Shown in pieces: positions 53,869-64,000 of a stretch of 64,000 nt of DNA. The position numbers and the translations under genes are program-made. Source of the DNA: Pectobacterium sp. CFBP8739 (lineage in GTDB: Bacteria > Pseudomonadota > Gammaproteobacteria > Enterobacterales > Enterobacteriaceae); assembly GCF_013449375.1 (NCBI RefSeq), contig NZ_JACDRR010000005.1, positions 225,074-289,073 on the forward strand, in the 5' to 3' direction. Position 1 is the first letter of the stretch. Each line of letters starts with the position of its first letter. Below the pieces are notes generated by a model that saw nothing but the letters and a program-made list of their open reading frames with translations, did not search any database and had not been told where the DNA came from.

Positions 53869-54855
53869 TTACACCGTTTTCTTCGCCAATTGTTTGTAGC
53901 GGTCAAAGATAACCGCCGCCAGCAGAATCAGACCGCGCACCACATACTGGGCAAACGGAGAGATATTCAGCAGGTTCATTGCGTTCTCCACCGTCCCCAA
54001 AATCAGCACGCCGGCCACCACGTAAGAAATTTTACCGATCCCGCCTTTCAGCGACACACCGCCCAGCACACAGGCAGAAATCACGATCAGCTCATACCCA
54101 ATGGAGGTCATCGGCTGGCCGCTGGTCATACGCGAAGCCAGAATGATCCCCGCGGCGGCGGAAACTAAACCGGACAAAGCGAAAATGATAATCTTGGTAC
54201 GCACCACCGGCACCCCGGCCAGACGCGCCGCTTCTTCATTGCCCCCAATCGCCAAAGTATTACGGCCAAAGGTGGTCTTGTTTAGCAGCAGGCCAAACAC
54301 AATCATGCAACCAATGGTGATCCAGATTGGCGCAGGCAAGCCCAACCAGTTGGCATAGCCCAGCGCGAAGAAACGCTCATCTTCAATCCCTACCGCTTTA
54401 CCGTCGGAAATGATGTACGCCAGGCCGCGCGCAATCTGCATGGTCGCCAGCGTGGTGATCAACGCGTTAATCTTCAAACGGGCAATAACAAAACCGTTGA
54501 GCAAACCGAACGCCACGCCCAGCAACAGCCCAGCACTGACACCGATCCACAGACTTTCACTGATATTGATCACTACCGCCGTGGCTACCCCTGCACAGGC
54601 GATGATGGAGGCCACCGACAGGTCGAAATCACCAGAAGCCAGACAGAACAGCATCCCGCAGGCCACCATACCGGACATCGAGATCGCTAACCCCAGCCCT
54701 TTCATATTGATAAACGTCGCGAAATTCGGGACAAAAATCGCACAGCCAAGAAACAGCACGGCAAACACCACCAGCATGCCGTAGTTATCCCAAATGCGGG
54801 ACAATCCCATACCGCTTTTCTTCTTTTCTGAGGTTGCAGACGTAACCGTTGACAT
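53869..54855 (-). CDS. araH: L-arabinose ABC transporter permease AraH
   Basis: A 328-residue permease with about 8-10 hydrophobic segments: [56 protein letters not shown] segment [19 protein letters not shown], and [20 protein letters not shown]. It forms the channel of the high-affinity periplasmic-binding-protein-dependent arabinose importer with AraG and AraF. ATG 54855 has an AAGGAGC ribosome-binding site. It follows araG by 18 nt. Confidence 0.93.
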   Translation of the reverse strand: MSTVTSATSEKKKSGMGLSRIWDNYGMLVVFAVLFLGCAIFVPNFATFINMKGLGLAISMSGMVACGMLFCLASGDFDLSVASIIACAGVATAVVINISESLWIGVSAGLLLGVAFGLLNGFVIARLKINALITTLATMQIARGLAYIISDGKAVGIEDERFFALGYANWLGLPAPIWITIGCMIVFGLLLNKTTFGRNTLAIGGNEEAARLAGVPVVRTKIIIFALSGLVSAAAGIILASRMTSGQPMTSIGYELIVISACVLGGVSLKGGIGKISYVVAGVLILGTVENAMNLLNISPFAQYVVRGLILLAAVIFDRYKQLAKKTV

Positions 54856-54873
54856 TATTTTGCTCCTTCGCGG

Positions 54874-56397
54874 TCAAGCAACCGCAGATTCGATATCGGG
54901 GGTTCGTAACATCGCCAGACTGAGCACCTGCTGCTCTGTGGCATCGGCGTGCAGCAATTCGCCGGAGACGGCACCTTCGCGCATGACGATAATCCGGTCG
55001 GCCAGCCCAAGCACTTCTGGTAAATCGCTGGAGGCAAACAGCACCGCGATCCCCTGATTCGCCAGTTCATAGATGACATGATAAATTTCGTGCTTCGCGC
55101 CGACGTCGATGCCGCGCGTAGGTTCATCGAGCAAAATGACCTTCATCTCTTCGGACAGCCAGCGGCCAAGAATGGCTTTCTGCTGGTTTCCCCCGGAAAG
55201 ATTCATAATCAGTTGTTCATCGGACGGCGTTTTGATGTTCAACGCCGCAATGCGCTTCGAGGCGTTATCCGCTTCCCACTGATTATTAATAATAAAACCG
55301 GCTTTCAGGCTCTTACGCCTTGCGCTGATATTGATGTTGTCGCGCACCGAGTGCACCGGAATGATGCCGTCCGCTTTGCGATCTTCTGGGCAAAGCATCA
55401 CGCCCTGACGAATCGCATCGATGGGAGAATTCACCACCAGCGGTTTGCCATCCAGCAACACCTGACCGCTGGTGATTTTGGTCGCGCCAAACAGCCCTTT
55501 CATCAGTTCGCTGCGGCCCGCACCTACCAGACCAAATAGCCCGACAATTTCCCCCTGCTTCACGTTCAGGGAAACCGTGGATTTCACGCCAGGTGCTTTG
55601 ACGTCTTTCAGCGTCAAACGCGCTTCGCCGTGCGGACGCGGCGCATAACCATAGATATCCCCCAAGTTACGTCCTACCATCGCCTGTACCAGTGACTCAT
55701 GGTTCACCTGCTGCATATCGTCAAACGTACGCACATAGCGGCCATCTTTAAACACGGTAATGGCATCGCTCAGTGCAAAAATTTCTTCCATCCGGTGCGA
55801 AACATACAAAATGACCCGGCCTTCGCTGCGTAATTCTTTAATCACACGGAAAAGCTGCTCGATCTCACGAGCAGACAGCGAACTAGTCGGTTCATCAAAA
55901 GCAATAATTTTGGCGTTTCGGGCTAGCGCCTTGGCGATTTCCACCATCTGCCATTGCCCGATAGACAGGTATTTCAGCGGGGTATCAGGATCGATATCCA
56001 ATCCCAGATGCTGTAGCTGGAGCTTGGCTTCATAGCGCAGCAGCGAGTAGTTCACCATGCCGTATTTATGCGGCAGTTGTCCCAGATAGATATTCTCGGC
56101 AACTGTCATTTCCGGCACCAAGTGCAGTTCCTGATAAATGATGGCAACACCCGCATTCAGGGAGTCCATCGTGTGAGTAAACTGCACCGGTTTACCCTGA
56201 ATATGGATTTCACCCGCTGACGGAGAATAGTTGCCGCTCAGGATCTTTAACAGCGTCGATTTGCCCGCTCCGTTTTCCCCCATCAATGCATGGATCTGGC
56301 CGGCATGGCAGGCAAAACTGATATCCGAAAGCGCCTTAACACCGGGGAATTCTTTGCCAATTCCATGAAACGACAAATAGGGTGACTGTGCTGTCAT
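54874..56397 (-). CDS. araG: L-arabinose ABC transporter ATP-binding protein AraG
   Basis: A 507-residue protein with two ABC domains: Walker [11 protein letters not shown], signature [15 protein letters not shown] and Walker [12 protein letters not shown] in the first half, and [18 protein letters not shown] and [16 protein letters not shown] in the second. The duplicated ABC pattern is typical of sugar importers such as AraG, RbsA and MglA. Same strand between araF and araH, with 111 bp to araF and 18 nt to araH. Confidence 0.94.
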   Translation of the reverse strand: MTAQSPYLSFHGIGKEFPGVKALSDISFACHAGQIHALMGENGAGKSTLLKILSGNYSPSAGEIHIQGKPVQFTHTMDSLNAGVAIIYQELHLVPEMTVAENIYLGQLPHKYGMVNYSLLRYEAKLQLQHLGLDIDPDTPLKYLSIGQWQMVEIAKALARNAKIIAFDEPTSSLSAREIEQLFRVIKELRSEGRVILYVSHRMEEIFALSDAITVFKDGRYVRTFDDMQQVNHESLVQAMVGRNLGDIYGYAPRPHGEARLTLKDVKAPGVKSTVSLNVKQGEIVGLFGLVGAGRSELMKGLFGATKITSGQVLLDGKPLVVNSPIDAIRQGVMLCPEDRKADGIIPVHSVRDNINISARRKSLKAGFIINNQWEADNASKRIAALNIKTPSDEQLIMNLSGGNQQKAILGRWLSEEMKVILLDEPTRGIDVGAKHEIYHVIYELANQGIAVLFASSDLPEVLGLADRIIVMREGAVSGELLHADATEQQVLSLAMLRTPDIESAVA

Positions 56398-56508
56398 GTC
56401 TGTTTCCTCATAACGATGCAGGTAGCGCGCGGATAACGTCGATCAAGATAACGTCGACTAGCGTCATGCCGATCGGCGTTATCCGCGTCTTGACGAAATC
56501 AGGCGTGA

Positions 56509-57492
56509 TTACATCAGGCCCTTTTTCTCCAGTTCGACCTTAAAGTTGTCACGCGTGATCAGCACCACATCGGTCACTTCGGTGAATTTCTCCGGCTCTA
56601 CGCCTTTGGTGACCCAGTCATTCAGCATCTGGATACTCTTGTAACCGTGAATATCCGGGCTTGGCAGCAGTGAACCAAAGAAGCCTGTCGCCTGACCTTT
56701 GGACAGCTCGCTGACCGCATCCACGCCGTTGATACCGATACCAATCACGTTTTCGGCTTTAAAGCCCTGACCTTCCGTCGCCCGCACGCCGCCCAGCACA
56801 GTATTGTCGTTCATGCCAATAATCAGCCAGTTTTTCACACCGGGGTGCTGAACCAACATAGAGTTAGCGGCATCAAACGCGCCGGGGATATCGTTAGATT
56901 TGGTCGGCACCTGATAGATCTGTTTTTCTGGGAAGCCAGCGGCCTTCAGCGCATCCATAGAACCCGAGGTACGGCGACGCGCGGTGTCCAACTCGTTCGC
57001 GGTAATCGCCATCACGGCCGTTTCGTCCACTTTCCAGCCGCGTTTGTTCATTTCTTTATACAGTTCCTGCCCCTGGCGCTCACCAATCTTGGTGGCAGCC
57101 ATCATCACCAGCGGTACCGTGTCCATCGGCTGGCCTTTGGCATTCACGAATTGATCATCAACCGCAATCACTTTCAGATCGTAGCTGCGCGCTTTCGCCA
57201 TAATGGCAGGCCCTAATTTCGGATCGGGCGTACAGATAACGAAACCTTTTGCTCCGCTAGCCGCTAGGCTGTCAATCGCGTTCAGGGTCTTTTCCCCATC
57301 GGGAACCGCAATTTTTATCACGTCAAAACCGAGATCTTTTCCTGCTTTATCAGCGAATTTCCATTCGGTCTGGAACCAAGGTTCTTCCGGTTGTTTAACC
57401 AGAAATCCCAGCTTTACGTTCTCTGCCATAGCTGATTGTGACATAACCGCAGCCAACCCGATTGCTGCCAGCGCCTTAGTGAATTTATGCAT
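56509..57492 (-). CDS. araF: L-arabinose-binding periplasmic protein AraF
   Basis: A 327-residue periplasmic binding protein: a Sec signal (HKFTKALAAIGLAAVMSQSA, then MAENVKLG, cleavage near residue 23) and the mature domain KLGFLVKQPEEPWFQTEWKF, DSLAASGAKGFVICTPDPKL, AVDDQFVNAKG and TGFFGSLLPSPDIHGYKSI. It is collinear with AraF. ATG 57492 (MHKFTK) is preceded by GGAGA; the frame extends to 57531. It is the first gene of araFGH-araC and divergent from araB. Confidence 0.94.
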   Translation of the reverse strand: MHKFTKALAAIGLAAVMSQSAMAENVKLGFLVKQPEEPWFQTEWKFADKAGKDLGFDVIKIAVPDGEKTLNAIDSLAASGAKGFVICTPDPKLGPAIMAKARSYDLKVIAVDDQFVNAKGQPMDTVPLVMMAATKIGERQGQELYKEMNKRGWKVDETAVMAITANELDTARRRTSGSMDALKAAGFPEKQIYQVPTKSNDIPGAFDAANSMLVQHPGVKNWLIIGMNDNTVLGGVRATEGQGFKAENVIGIGINGVDAVSELSKGQATGFFGSLLPSPDIHGYKSIQMLNDWVTKGVEPEKFTEVTDVVLITRDNFKVELEKKGLM

Positions 57493-57863
57493 GATGTTCT
57501 CCGGTGTAATTATCTTTTCATTCGCCAGCAACGCCGATACTCGTTCACGTTGTGGGTAAGGGTTTTCCGGTCTGGATAAAGGAAAAACACAGACTTAGCG
57601 CAATCCTTTACTCAGTAGCATTCAGACGTTTTATGTTTTAGTCGTTATCTTCGGTCCGAATATAGAGCTTTATCACATCCCAGAACAATGACAGGTTTGT
57701 GCATACATTTAGCAATTTTAACCAATTATTAACCTTTGACGGGCTTCACAAAATGGCTGATGGCGACAGAAAAATACATACTTCCAGCTAACCACTCCTC
57801 ACCGCCTCTCTTTATCCCTGCCATCGTAAACACCAACGTTCTGGGATTAATGAGGAGCAAAAC
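57493..57863. other. araF/araB divergent control region
   Basis: A 371-bp region without a gene, holding the promoters of araFGH-araC and araBA. Candidate AraC half-sites are listed separately. TAGC-starting elements also occur at 57596 and 57616, and a CRP-like half site (ATCACAT) at 57672. A clear -10 for either promoter was not assigned. Confidence 0.5.
57689..57726. promoter_or_regulatory. Candidate AraC I1-I2-like direct half-sites
   Basis: TAGCAATTTTAACCAAT (57710-57726) matches the E. coli araI1 half-site as I remember it (TAGCATTTTTATCCATA) at 13 of 17 positions by eye. Exactly 21 bp upstream, TGACAGGTTTGTGCATA (57689-57705) matches at 11 of 17. The 21-bp phasing is the AraC direct-repeat geometry. 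AraC binding is inferred. Confidence 0.5.
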
Positions 57864-59549
57864 ATGAGCGCGGGCGCTATTACAATTGGCCTCGACTTCG
57901 GTAGTGATTCGGTACGCGCCTTAGCCGTTGACTGCCAAAGCGGGCAAGAGCTGGAAACAGAAGTGGTCTACTACCCCCGCTGGCGCGAGGGGAAATATTG
58001 TCAGCCTGCCAACAACCAGTTCCGACACCATCCACTGGACTATATTGAATCGCTGGAACAGGCAATTAAGGTGGTGGTTTCCCGCCTGACGAACGAACAG
58101 CGCCAACACATCATCGGCATCGGCGTGGATTCGACCGGATCTACCCCCGCACCGATTGATGAACACGGTCAGATCCTCGCCCTACGCCCCGAATTTGCCG
58201 ACAACCCCAATGCCATGTTTGTGCTGTGGAAAGACCACACGGCAATAGAAGAAGCCGAAGCGATTAATACACTGTGCAGAAGCGGCCAGTTTCCGGATTA
58301 CACCCGTTATATCGGTGGCGTTTACTCGTCCGAATGGTTCTGGGCCAAAATCCTGCATGTCTCGCGTGAAGATGCGGCGGTGCGGCAGGCGGCCGTCTCC
58401 TGGATAGAACTGTGCGACTGGGTGCCCGCCCTGCTTTCCGGTACGCAGGCACCTGCCACTATCCGCCGTGGTCGATGCAGCGCCGGGCATAAATCACTTT
58501 GGCACCCAAGCTGGGGCGGACTGCCGCCGAAAGACTTTCTGCATGCGCTCGATCCCTGCCTGACAGAGACATTGCAGTACCCGCTGTTTACCGATACCTG
58601 GACTGCCGAGCAGCCGGTCGGCACGATTACCGCCGAATGGGCGCAGCGGCTCGGTATTCCTGAGACAGTCATCCTGGCGGGCGGCGCGTTTGACTGCCAC
58701 GTCGGCACCGTCGGCGCAGGCGCACAGCCTTATACGCTGGTCAAAGTGATTGGCACGTCCACCTGCGACATTCTGATCGCCGACGACGCACGCATTGCCG
58801 ATCGCACCATTGCCGGTATTTGCGGGCAGGTCGACGGTAGCGTGGTTCCTGGCTATATCGGCCTCGAAGCCGGACAGTCCGCCTTCGGTGATATGTACGC
58901 CTGGTTTGGGCGGCTGCTGGGCTGGTCATTACAGGAAGCCGCGAAAGATCATCTTGAACTCAAAACGTCATTACAGGCGATGGAAGGCAAACTGCTGGAG
59001 CGACTCACGCACAGCTGGGCGGAGAACCCGACGCTGGATCACCTGCCTGTCGTGCTGGACTGGTTCAACGGCCGCAGAACGCCGTTCGCCAATCAGCGGC
59101 TAAAAGGCGTGATCACCGATCTCAATCTGGGCACCGATGCCCCCACGCTGTTCGGTGGCTTTATTGCCGCGACGGCCTTTGGCGCGCGCGCGATTATGGA
59201 ATGCTTTGAAAATCAGGGAGTCCCCGTCGAGAACGTGCTAGCACTGGGCGGCATCGCGCGGAAATCCCCCGTCATCATGCAGGTATGCACTGATGTGATG
59301 AATCGCCCTTTGCAGATCGTTGCCTCCGATCAGTGCTGTGCGCTCGGCGCGGCGATCTTTGCCGCCGTCGCCGCTGGCGTTCACGACGATATCCCAACGG
59401 CACAGCAGCATATGGCCAGCGGCATAGAACGCACCTTAATGCCTGACAGCCAGCGCGTTGCCCGTTATCAGCAGCTTTATGAACGCTATCAGCAGTGGTG
59501 CCGCCTCGCGGAACCTGCCTATAGCACAACGTCTACGGCGAAAAACTAA
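57864..59549 (+). CDS. araB: Ribulokinase AraB
   Basis: A 561-residue FGGY-family kinase: [20 protein letters not shown] at the N-terminus, [34 protein letters not shown], and the C-terminal [20 protein letters not shown] followed by [18 protein letters not shown] (quoted in part). It phosphorylates L-ribulose to L-ribulose-5-phosphate. GAGGAGC stands upstream of ATG 57864. araA follows after 36 nt. Confidence 0.94.
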   Translation: MSAGAITIGLDFGSDSVRALAVDCQSGQELETEVVYYPRWREGKYCQPANNQFRHHPLDYIESLEQAIKVVVSRLTNEQRQHIIGIGVDSTGSTPAPIDEHGQILALRPEFADNPNAMFVLWKDHTAIEEAEAINTLCRSGQFPDYTRYIGGVYSSEWFWAKILHVSREDAAVRQAAVSWIELCDWVPALLSGTQAPATIRRGRCSAGHKSLWHPSWGGLPPKDFLHALDPCLTETLQYPLFTDTWTAEQPVGTITAEWAQRLGIPETVILAGGAFDCHVGTVGAGAQPYTLVKVIGTSTCDILIADDARIADRTIAGICGQVDGSVVPGYIGLEAGQSAFGDMYAWFGRLLGWSLQEAAKDHLELKTSLQAMEGKLLERLTHSWAENPTLDHLPVVLDWFNGRRTPFANQRLKGVITDLNLGTDAPTLFGGFIAATAFGARAIMECFENQGVPVENVLALGGIARKSPVIMQVCTDVMNRPLQIVASDQCCALGAAIFAAVAAGVHDDIPTAQQHMASGIERTLMPDSQRVARYQQLYERYQQWCRLAEPAYSTTSTAKN

Positions 59550-59585
59550 TTTTTATCCCTCTGGGATCACGTTACAGGAGTCATC

Positions 59586-61091
59586 ATGGATCATTTTAAG
59601 CAGCTTGAAGTCTGGTTCGTCATCGGTAGCCAGCACCTCTACGGGCCGGAAACATTGCGTCAGGTAAAAGAGAACGCGGAAAAGGTCGTCGCTGGGTTAA
59701 ATCAACAGGCTAATCTGCCGGTTAAGCTGGTGCTGAAGCCGCTGGTGAAAACACCGGATGAGATTCTGGCGCTGTGTCGTGATGCCAACTATCAAGATAA
59801 CTGTATTGGCCTGCTGACCTGGCTACATACGTTCTCTCCCGCCAAAATGTGGATTGGCGGCCTGAGCGTACTCAGTAAACCCCTGCTGCAATTCCACACC
59901 CAGTTCAATGCCGAAGTGCCGTGGGACACCATGGACATGGATTTCATGAACCTGAACCAGACCGCACACGGCGGACGCGAATTTGGTTTCATCGGCGCTC
60001 GGATGCGGCAGGCGCATCAGGTAGTCGTCGGCCACTGGCAGGATAAGAACGCCCATGTCCGTATCGGGAAATGGATGCGGGTTGCTGCTGCCATTCAGGA
60101 AAGCAAACAGCTGAAGGTCGCACGATTTGGTGACAACATGCGTGAAGTCGCCGTCACCGAAGGCGATAAAGTCGGCGCGCAGATCCAGTTCGGTTATTCC
60201 GTCAGCGCCTGGGGACTGGGTGATTTAACCGCCGTGGTTGATGCGGTGTCCAAAGGCGATATCAATGCGTTGGTCGACGAATACGAAGCCAACTATCAGT
60301 TAACGGATGCGGTGAAGCTCAACGGTGCGAACCGCCAGAATCTGCTGGATGCGGCACAGATTGAACTCGGGATGAAGCGTTTTCTGGAACAAGGCGGCTA
60401 TCACGCATTCACCACCGATTTTGAAAACCTGTATGGCTTGAAGCAGTTGCCGGGACTGGCGGTACAGCGTCTGATGCAACAGGGCTATGGTTTCGGTGGC
60501 GAAGGCGACTGGAAAACTGCCGCGCTACTGCGCATTATGAAAGTGATGGCAGGTGGTTTGTCAGGCGGAACGTCCTTCATGGAGGATTACACCTATAACT
60601 TCCAGAATGGTAACGATCTGGTCGTTGGCTCCCACATGCTGGAAGTCTGCCCCACCATTGCGAAAGAACAGAAACCGATTCTGGATGCCCAATATCTTGG
60701 CATTGGTGGAAAAGCCGACCCTGCCCGCTTGATTTTCTCTACGCCAGCGGGCCCATCACTCAACGCCAGCGTGATCGACATGGGCGACCGTTTCAGAATG
60801 CTGGTAAATTTGGTCGATACGATCGAACAACCTCACCCACTGCCGAAATTGCCGGTTGCCCGTGCCATCTGGAAAGCGCAACCGTCGCTGGACGTGGCGG
60901 CGGAAGCCTGGATTCTGGCCGGCGGTGCGCACCACACTGTCTTTAGCCAGGCGTTAGATCTCGAACACATGCGACTCTACGCGGAAATGCAGAATATTGA
61001 ACTGCTGGTGATCGACAACGAAACCCGACTCCACGAATTCAAAGATGCCCTGCGTTGGAACGAGGTGTACTACAAACTGTGTAGTCGCTAG
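59586..61091 (+). CDS. araA: L-arabinose isomerase AraA
   Basis: A 501-residue metal-dependent isomerase: [60 protein letters not shown] (catalytic Glu), [10 protein letters not shown] (second Glu) and [19 protein letters not shown] (metal His). It converts L-arabinose to L-ribulose. CAGGAG precedes ATG 59586. No araD follows: the next coding sequence is cnu after a terminator-like hairpin. Confidence 0.95.
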   Translation: MDHFKQLEVWFVIGSQHLYGPETLRQVKENAEKVVAGLNQQANLPVKLVLKPLVKTPDEILALCRDANYQDNCIGLLTWLHTFSPAKMWIGGLSVLSKPLLQFHTQFNAEVPWDTMDMDFMNLNQTAHGGREFGFIGARMRQAHQVVVGHWQDKNAHVRIGKWMRVAAAIQESKQLKVARFGDNMREVAVTEGDKVGAQIQFGYSVSAWGLGDLTAVVDAVSKGDINALVDEYEANYQLTDAVKLNGANRQNLLDAAQIELGMKRFLEQGGYHAFTTDFENLYGLKQLPGLAVQRLMQQGYGFGGEGDWKTAALLRIMKVMAGGLSGGTSFMEDYTYNFQNGNDLVVGSHMLEVCPTIAKEQKPILDAQYLGIGGKADPARLIFSTPAGPSLNASVIDMGDRFRMLVNLVDTIEQPHPLPKLPVARAIWKAQPSLDVAAEAWILAGGAHHTVFSQALDLEHMRLYAEMQNIELLVIDNETRLHEFKDALRWNEVYYKLCSR

Positions 61092-61103
61092 GCACAGATA
61101 TCA

Positions 61104-61129
61104 GGGGCAGTTGACGTCTACGCTGCCCC
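61104..61129 (+). terminator. Hairpin after araA
   Basis: GGGGCAG and CTGCCCC form a 7-bp stem with a 12-nt loop, followed by GTTATCG rather than a T-run; a modest terminator that ends the araBA operon. Confidence 0.55.
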
Positions 61130-61344
61130 GTTATCGTCACCCATCATTCACGCTACGGTTTGCCATCATGCTGCCGCCCACGGTTGCCTTAAACGTCATC
61201 CTATTTCCTGTCAATCCATTATTTTTCATTTTCATTTGTTTGTTGTTGAAAAATAAGCGTACTTTATTACATCGCCCTCTAGACAGGTTGTGCCGCTTGC
61301 ATATACTTAGTCATCTCAACCACATAACTATTAGACCAATCACC

Positions 61345-61560
61345 ATGACCGTTCATGACTATTTGCTTAAATTCAGGAAAGTCAGCTCAACAGAAAGTCT
61401 GGAAAAACTCTTCGATCACCTCAATTATTCTCTGACAGATAGTCAGGAAATCATCAACATGTATCGTGCTGCGGATCATCGGCGGGCTGAGCTGGCATCC
61501 GGCGGGCGTTTATTCGATATCGGCTGCGTGCCAAAATCCGTCTGGTATCACGTCCTGTAA
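61345..61560 (+). CDS. cnu: Hha/YmoA-family nucleoid-associated regulator Cnu (YdgT)
   Basis: A 71-residue protein collinear with E. coli Cnu: [53 protein letters not shown]. Hha-family proteins bind H-NS and modify its silencing of horizontally acquired genes. It lies in the same position before rsxA as in E. coli. ATG 61345 follows CCAATCACC without a strong ribosome-binding site; the open frame starts earlier at 61045, without homology upstream. Confidence 0.93.
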   Translation: MTVHDYLLKFRKVSSTESLEKLFDHLNYSLTDSQEIINMYRAADHRRAELASGGRLFDIGCVPKSVWYHVL

Positions 61561-61787
61561 CCATAAAGTGTCATCAGCGATAAAAAGAATAATTATGCAA
61601 TAATTTCCTTCCGGGCTATTGCTCAGAACAGGCTCTGCATGGTTGTCTGACAGCTCGGCGTTTCTCGTATTTACGAGACGTTACCCTTTCGCCCCTTGCA
61701 GGGGACATCGATAACCCTACTTTGGGTATGTTGTCGAAAACCCGACAATGCCTGATAATAGTCCGGTTTTGTTTTGTAGGCACCGTA

Positions 61788-62369
61788 ATGACCGAATACG
61801 CATTGCTCTTTGTTAGCATCCTTCTGGTAAATAATTTCGTCTTAGTGAAGTTTCTTGGGCTGTGCCCCTTTATGGGCGTGTCCAAAAAGCTGGAGACGGC
61901 GATTGGCATGGGCATGGCGACCACATTCGTAATGACGGTCGGCTCCATGTTTTCCTGGCTAGTCAACGAATTTATTCTCGTTCCGCTCGATATTCTCTAT
62001 TTGCGCACCATGGCATTTATTCTGGTGCTCGCCGTGGTGGTGCAGTTCTCCGAGATGTTCGTGCGTAAAGTCAGCCCTGAGCTGTATCGTCTGCTGGGGA
62101 TTTTCCTGCCGCTGATTACCACCAACTGCGCTGTACTTGGCGTTGTTCTGCTTAATATCAATCTGTCGCACGGCTTCCTGCAATCGACGATTTATGGCTT
62201 TGGCGGTGCCGCAGGCTTCTCGCTGGTGATGGTACTCTTCGCCGCCATTCGCGAGCGCCTTGCCGTGTCGGATATTCCTGCGCCGTTCCGAGGTTCATCT
62301 ATCGCGCTGATCACCGCCGGCCTCATGTCGCTGGCGTTTATGGGCTTTACCGGACTGGTGAAATTCTGA
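61788..62369 (+). CDS. rsxA: Electron transport complex subunit RsxA
   Basis: A 193-residue integral membrane protein with about six helices: [40 protein letters not shown], and [20 protein letters not shown]. The Rnf/Rsx complex uses NADH-derived electrons and keeps the redox sensor SoxR reduced in enterobacteria. ATG 61788 (MTEYALL) is the family start; the frame is open to 61722. It ends TGATG with rsxB, so the two are translationally coupled. Confidence 0.95.
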   Translation: MTEYALLFVSILLVNNFVLVKFLGLCPFMGVSKKLETAIGMGMATTFVMTVGSMFSWLVNEFILVPLDILYLRTMAFILVLAVVVQFSEMFVRKVSPELYRLLGIFLPLITTNCAVLGVVLLNINLSHGFLQSTIYGFGGAAGFSLVMVLFAAIRERLAVSDIPAPFRGSSIALITAGLMSLAFMGFTGLVKF

Positions 62370-62947
62370 TGACCGCAATCTGGATTGCCATTGCGGCATT
62401 AAGCGCTCTCGCGCTGGTATTTGGTCTGGTGCTCGGCTACGCCTCCCGCCGGTTTGAAGTCGAAAATGATCCGATCGTGGAAGAAGTGGAAGCCATGTTG
62501 CCACAAAGCCAGTGCGGCCAGTGCGGCTACCCTGGCTGTCGGCCTTACGCCGAAGCGGTCGCACTAAATGGGGAAAATATTAATAAATGCGGCCCCGGCG
62601 GCGAAGCGATGATGTTGAAGCTGGCTGAAAAGCTCAACGTTGATCCACAGCCGCTGGAAGGCGACGCCGACGTTCAAGCGCCTGCACGCCACGTTGCTTG
62701 GATCGACGAAAGCAACTGCATCGGCTGCACCAAGTGCATTCAGGCCTGCCCGGTTGATGCCATCATCGGCAGTACCAAAGCGGTACACACCGTCGTGAGC
62801 GATTTATGCACCGGCTGCGATCTCTGCGTCTCCCCTTGCCCGACGGACTGTATCGAATTACGTCCTATCGCTCCGACTCCCGCTAACTGGAAATGGGATC
62901 TCGATACGATTCCAGTACGCGTTATTCAAGTAGAACGCCATGCTTAA
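62369..62947 (+). CDS. rsxB: Electron transport complex subunit RsxB
   Basis: A 192-residue iron-sulphur protein: an N-terminal membrane helix ([20 protein letters not shown]), a four-cysteine cluster CGQCGYPGC (about 49-57, with Cys near 74), and two ferredoxin-type [4Fe-4S] motifs [12 protein letters not shown] and [12 protein letters not shown]. It is a subunit of the Rsx/Rnf complex. Its ATG shares the TGA of rsxA (TGATG), and rsxC overlaps its end by 8 nt. Confidence 0.95.
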   Translation: MTAIWIAIAALSALALVFGLVLGYASRRFEVENDPIVEEVEAMLPQSQCGQCGYPGCRPYAEAVALNGENINKCGPGGEAMMLKLAEKLNVDPQPLEGDADVQAPARHVAWIDESNCIGCTKCIQACPVDAIIGSTKAVHTVVSDLCTGCDLCVSPCPTDCIELRPIAPTPANWKWDLDTIPVRVIQVERHA

Positions 62948-64000
62948 GCTGTTTTCCGCCTTTAGAAAAGACAGGATCTGGGATTTCGACGGAGGCATTC
63001 ATCCGCCGGAAATGAAGACGCAGTCCAGCCGGACGCCGCTGCGTCACATTCCGCTGCCAGAACAGTTCATTATTCCGCTCAAGCAGCATCTTGGCCCAGA
63101 AGGTGAGATCTGCGTCAGCGTCGGCGATAAAGTTCTGCGCGGCCAGCCGCTGACGCGAGGAAAAGGCCGCACATTGCCCGTTCACGCCCCAACGTCAGGC
63201 ACGGTGAATGCGATCCGCCAACACACCACGGCGCACCCTTCTGGCCTGTCTGAACTCAGTATTATTATTGTGCCGGATGGCGACGACCGCTGGTGTGAAC
63301 GTCAGACCTTGATGGATTATCGCGCACAGAGCACCGATACCCTGCTTGCTCACCTGCATCAGGCTGGCATCGCGGGTCTGGGCGGCGCAGGGTTCCCTAC
63401 CGCGGCCAAGTTACAAGGCGGAATGCGCGGGATTGAAACCCTGATCATCAACGGCGCAGAGTGTGAACCCTATATCACCGCCGACGATCGACTCATGCAG
63501 GAGCGCGCCGACGAAATTATTCAAGGTGTCGACATTCTGTCGTTCCTGTTGCAGCCAAAACGTATTCTGATCGGAATCGAAGATAATAAGCCAGAAGCGA
63601 TTGCCGCCCTGCGGTTGGCTTTGGGTAAACGCAGCGATATACAACTGCGCGTTATTCCGACCAAATATCCATCAGGCGGAGCCAAGCAGCTCACCAAAAT
63701 TCTGACCGGCAAAGAGGTTCCGTTCGGGAAACACTCCGCCGCGATTGGCGTGTTAATGCAGAACGTCGGTACAGCCTTCGCCATCAAACGTGCCGTGATC
63801 GACGGCGAACCGCTCACCGAGCGCGTGGTGACGCTAACCGGTGAAGCCTTGCGTCAGCCTGGTAACGTCTGGGCGCGGCTGGGCACACCAGTACGTCACC
63901 TGCTCAAACAGGGTGGCTTCCACGTCAATAAGCAGCCGATGGTGGTAATGGGCGGTCCGTTGATGGGCTTTACCCTGCCGTCGCTGGATGTGCCGATCGT
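62940..64000 (+). CDS. rsxC: Electron transport complex subunit RsxC, N-terminal part (runs off the window)
   Basis: ATG 62940 overlaps the rsxB stop by 8 nt (ATGCTTAA) and opens a frame to the window end, about 353 codons. It reads [52 protein letters not shown] (the GGAGFP FMN/NADH site) and [19 protein letters not shown], as in RsxC/RnfC. The C-terminal part with its iron-sulphur cluster motifs lies beyond the window. RsxC is the NADH-binding flavoprotein subunit of the complex. Confidence 0.93.
   Translation, partial: MLKLFSAFRKDRIWDFDGGIHPPEMKTQSSRTPLRHIPLPEQFIIPLKQHLGPEGEICVSVGDKVLRGQPLTRGKGRTLPVHAPTSGTVNAIRQHTTAHPSGLSELSIIIVPDGDDRWCERQTLMDYRAQSTDTLLAHLHQAGIAGLGGAGFPTAAKLQGGMRGIETLIINGAECEPYITADDRLMQERADEIIQGVDILSFLLQPKRILIGIEDNKPEAIAALRLALGKRSDIQLRVIPTKYPSGGAKQLTKILTGKEVPFGKHSAAIGVLMQNVGTAFAIKRAVIDGEPLTERVVTLTGEALRQPGNVWARLGTPVRHLLKQGGFHVNKQPMVVMGGPLMGFTLPSLDVPI

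Overview
The window looks like the chromosome of a soft-rot enterobacterium, most likely Pectobacterium or a close relative. From about 22 kb onward the genes follow the order of the Escherichia coli replication terminus: digH, ydfG, ynfB, bioD2 (ynfK), mlc, ynfL-ynfM, a Ter site with tus, fumC, manA, ydgA, add, ydgJ, cnu and rsxABC. Protein similarity to E. coli is high but not identical. Lineage-specific loci are interspersed: dat-ddc, a glucosylglycerate-type pair, and a complete arabinose cluster placed between ydgJ and cnu. All assignments come from reading the sequence and from remembered family features; no database search was run. || Layout. (1) 1-5.0 kb: left part of an accessory or defence island, with an orphan DUF2384-type antitoxin, a fragment of an SF1 helicase, and an intact two-gene Gabija system (gajA OLD-family nuclease, gajB UvrD-like helicase) abutting a truncated IS911-like element. 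(2) 5.0-15.5 kb: an mdaB fragment, then a catabolic-looking block (LysR regulator, amidohydrolase, small membrane transporter, SMP-30 lactonase) and a redox or electrophile-stress block (nitroreductase, secreted ester-cyclase-like protein, HxlR regulator, flavin reductase, flavodoxin-fold oxidoreductase, aldo/keto reductase, LysR regulator). (3) 15.7-21.9 kb: Tn3-family transposase and vapC remnants, then a tightly coupled four-gene minus-strand operon. Its first two genes are an AAA+ ATPase and a subtilisin-like protease that match the IetAS plasmid-stability and anti-phage module. They are followed by a 70-residue protein and a four-helix membrane protein that are not part of IetAS as I know it. 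This is the best candidate in the window for an undescribed system. (4) 22-35 kb: core genes mixed with dat-ddc (1,3-diaminopropane synthesis), a CobW/COG0523 metallochaperone behind a 32-bp perfect Zur-like palindrome, a GlxA-like regulator, a phosphatase/synthase pair for a glyceryl glycoside behind a near-consensus CRP site, and a Tat-exported HisC-like aminotransferase. (5) 35-52 kb: terminus core region with a Ter site matching the TerB core as I remember it, just upstream of tus. (6) 52-61 kb: araC-araH-araG-araF divergent from araB-araA, with no araD. (7) 61-64 kb: cnu and rsxABC; rsxC runs off the right edge. || No tRNA, rRNA or CRISPR array was recognised. Coordinates of start codons were chosen by ribosome-binding sites and family N-termini, and are noted where they differ from the longest open frame.
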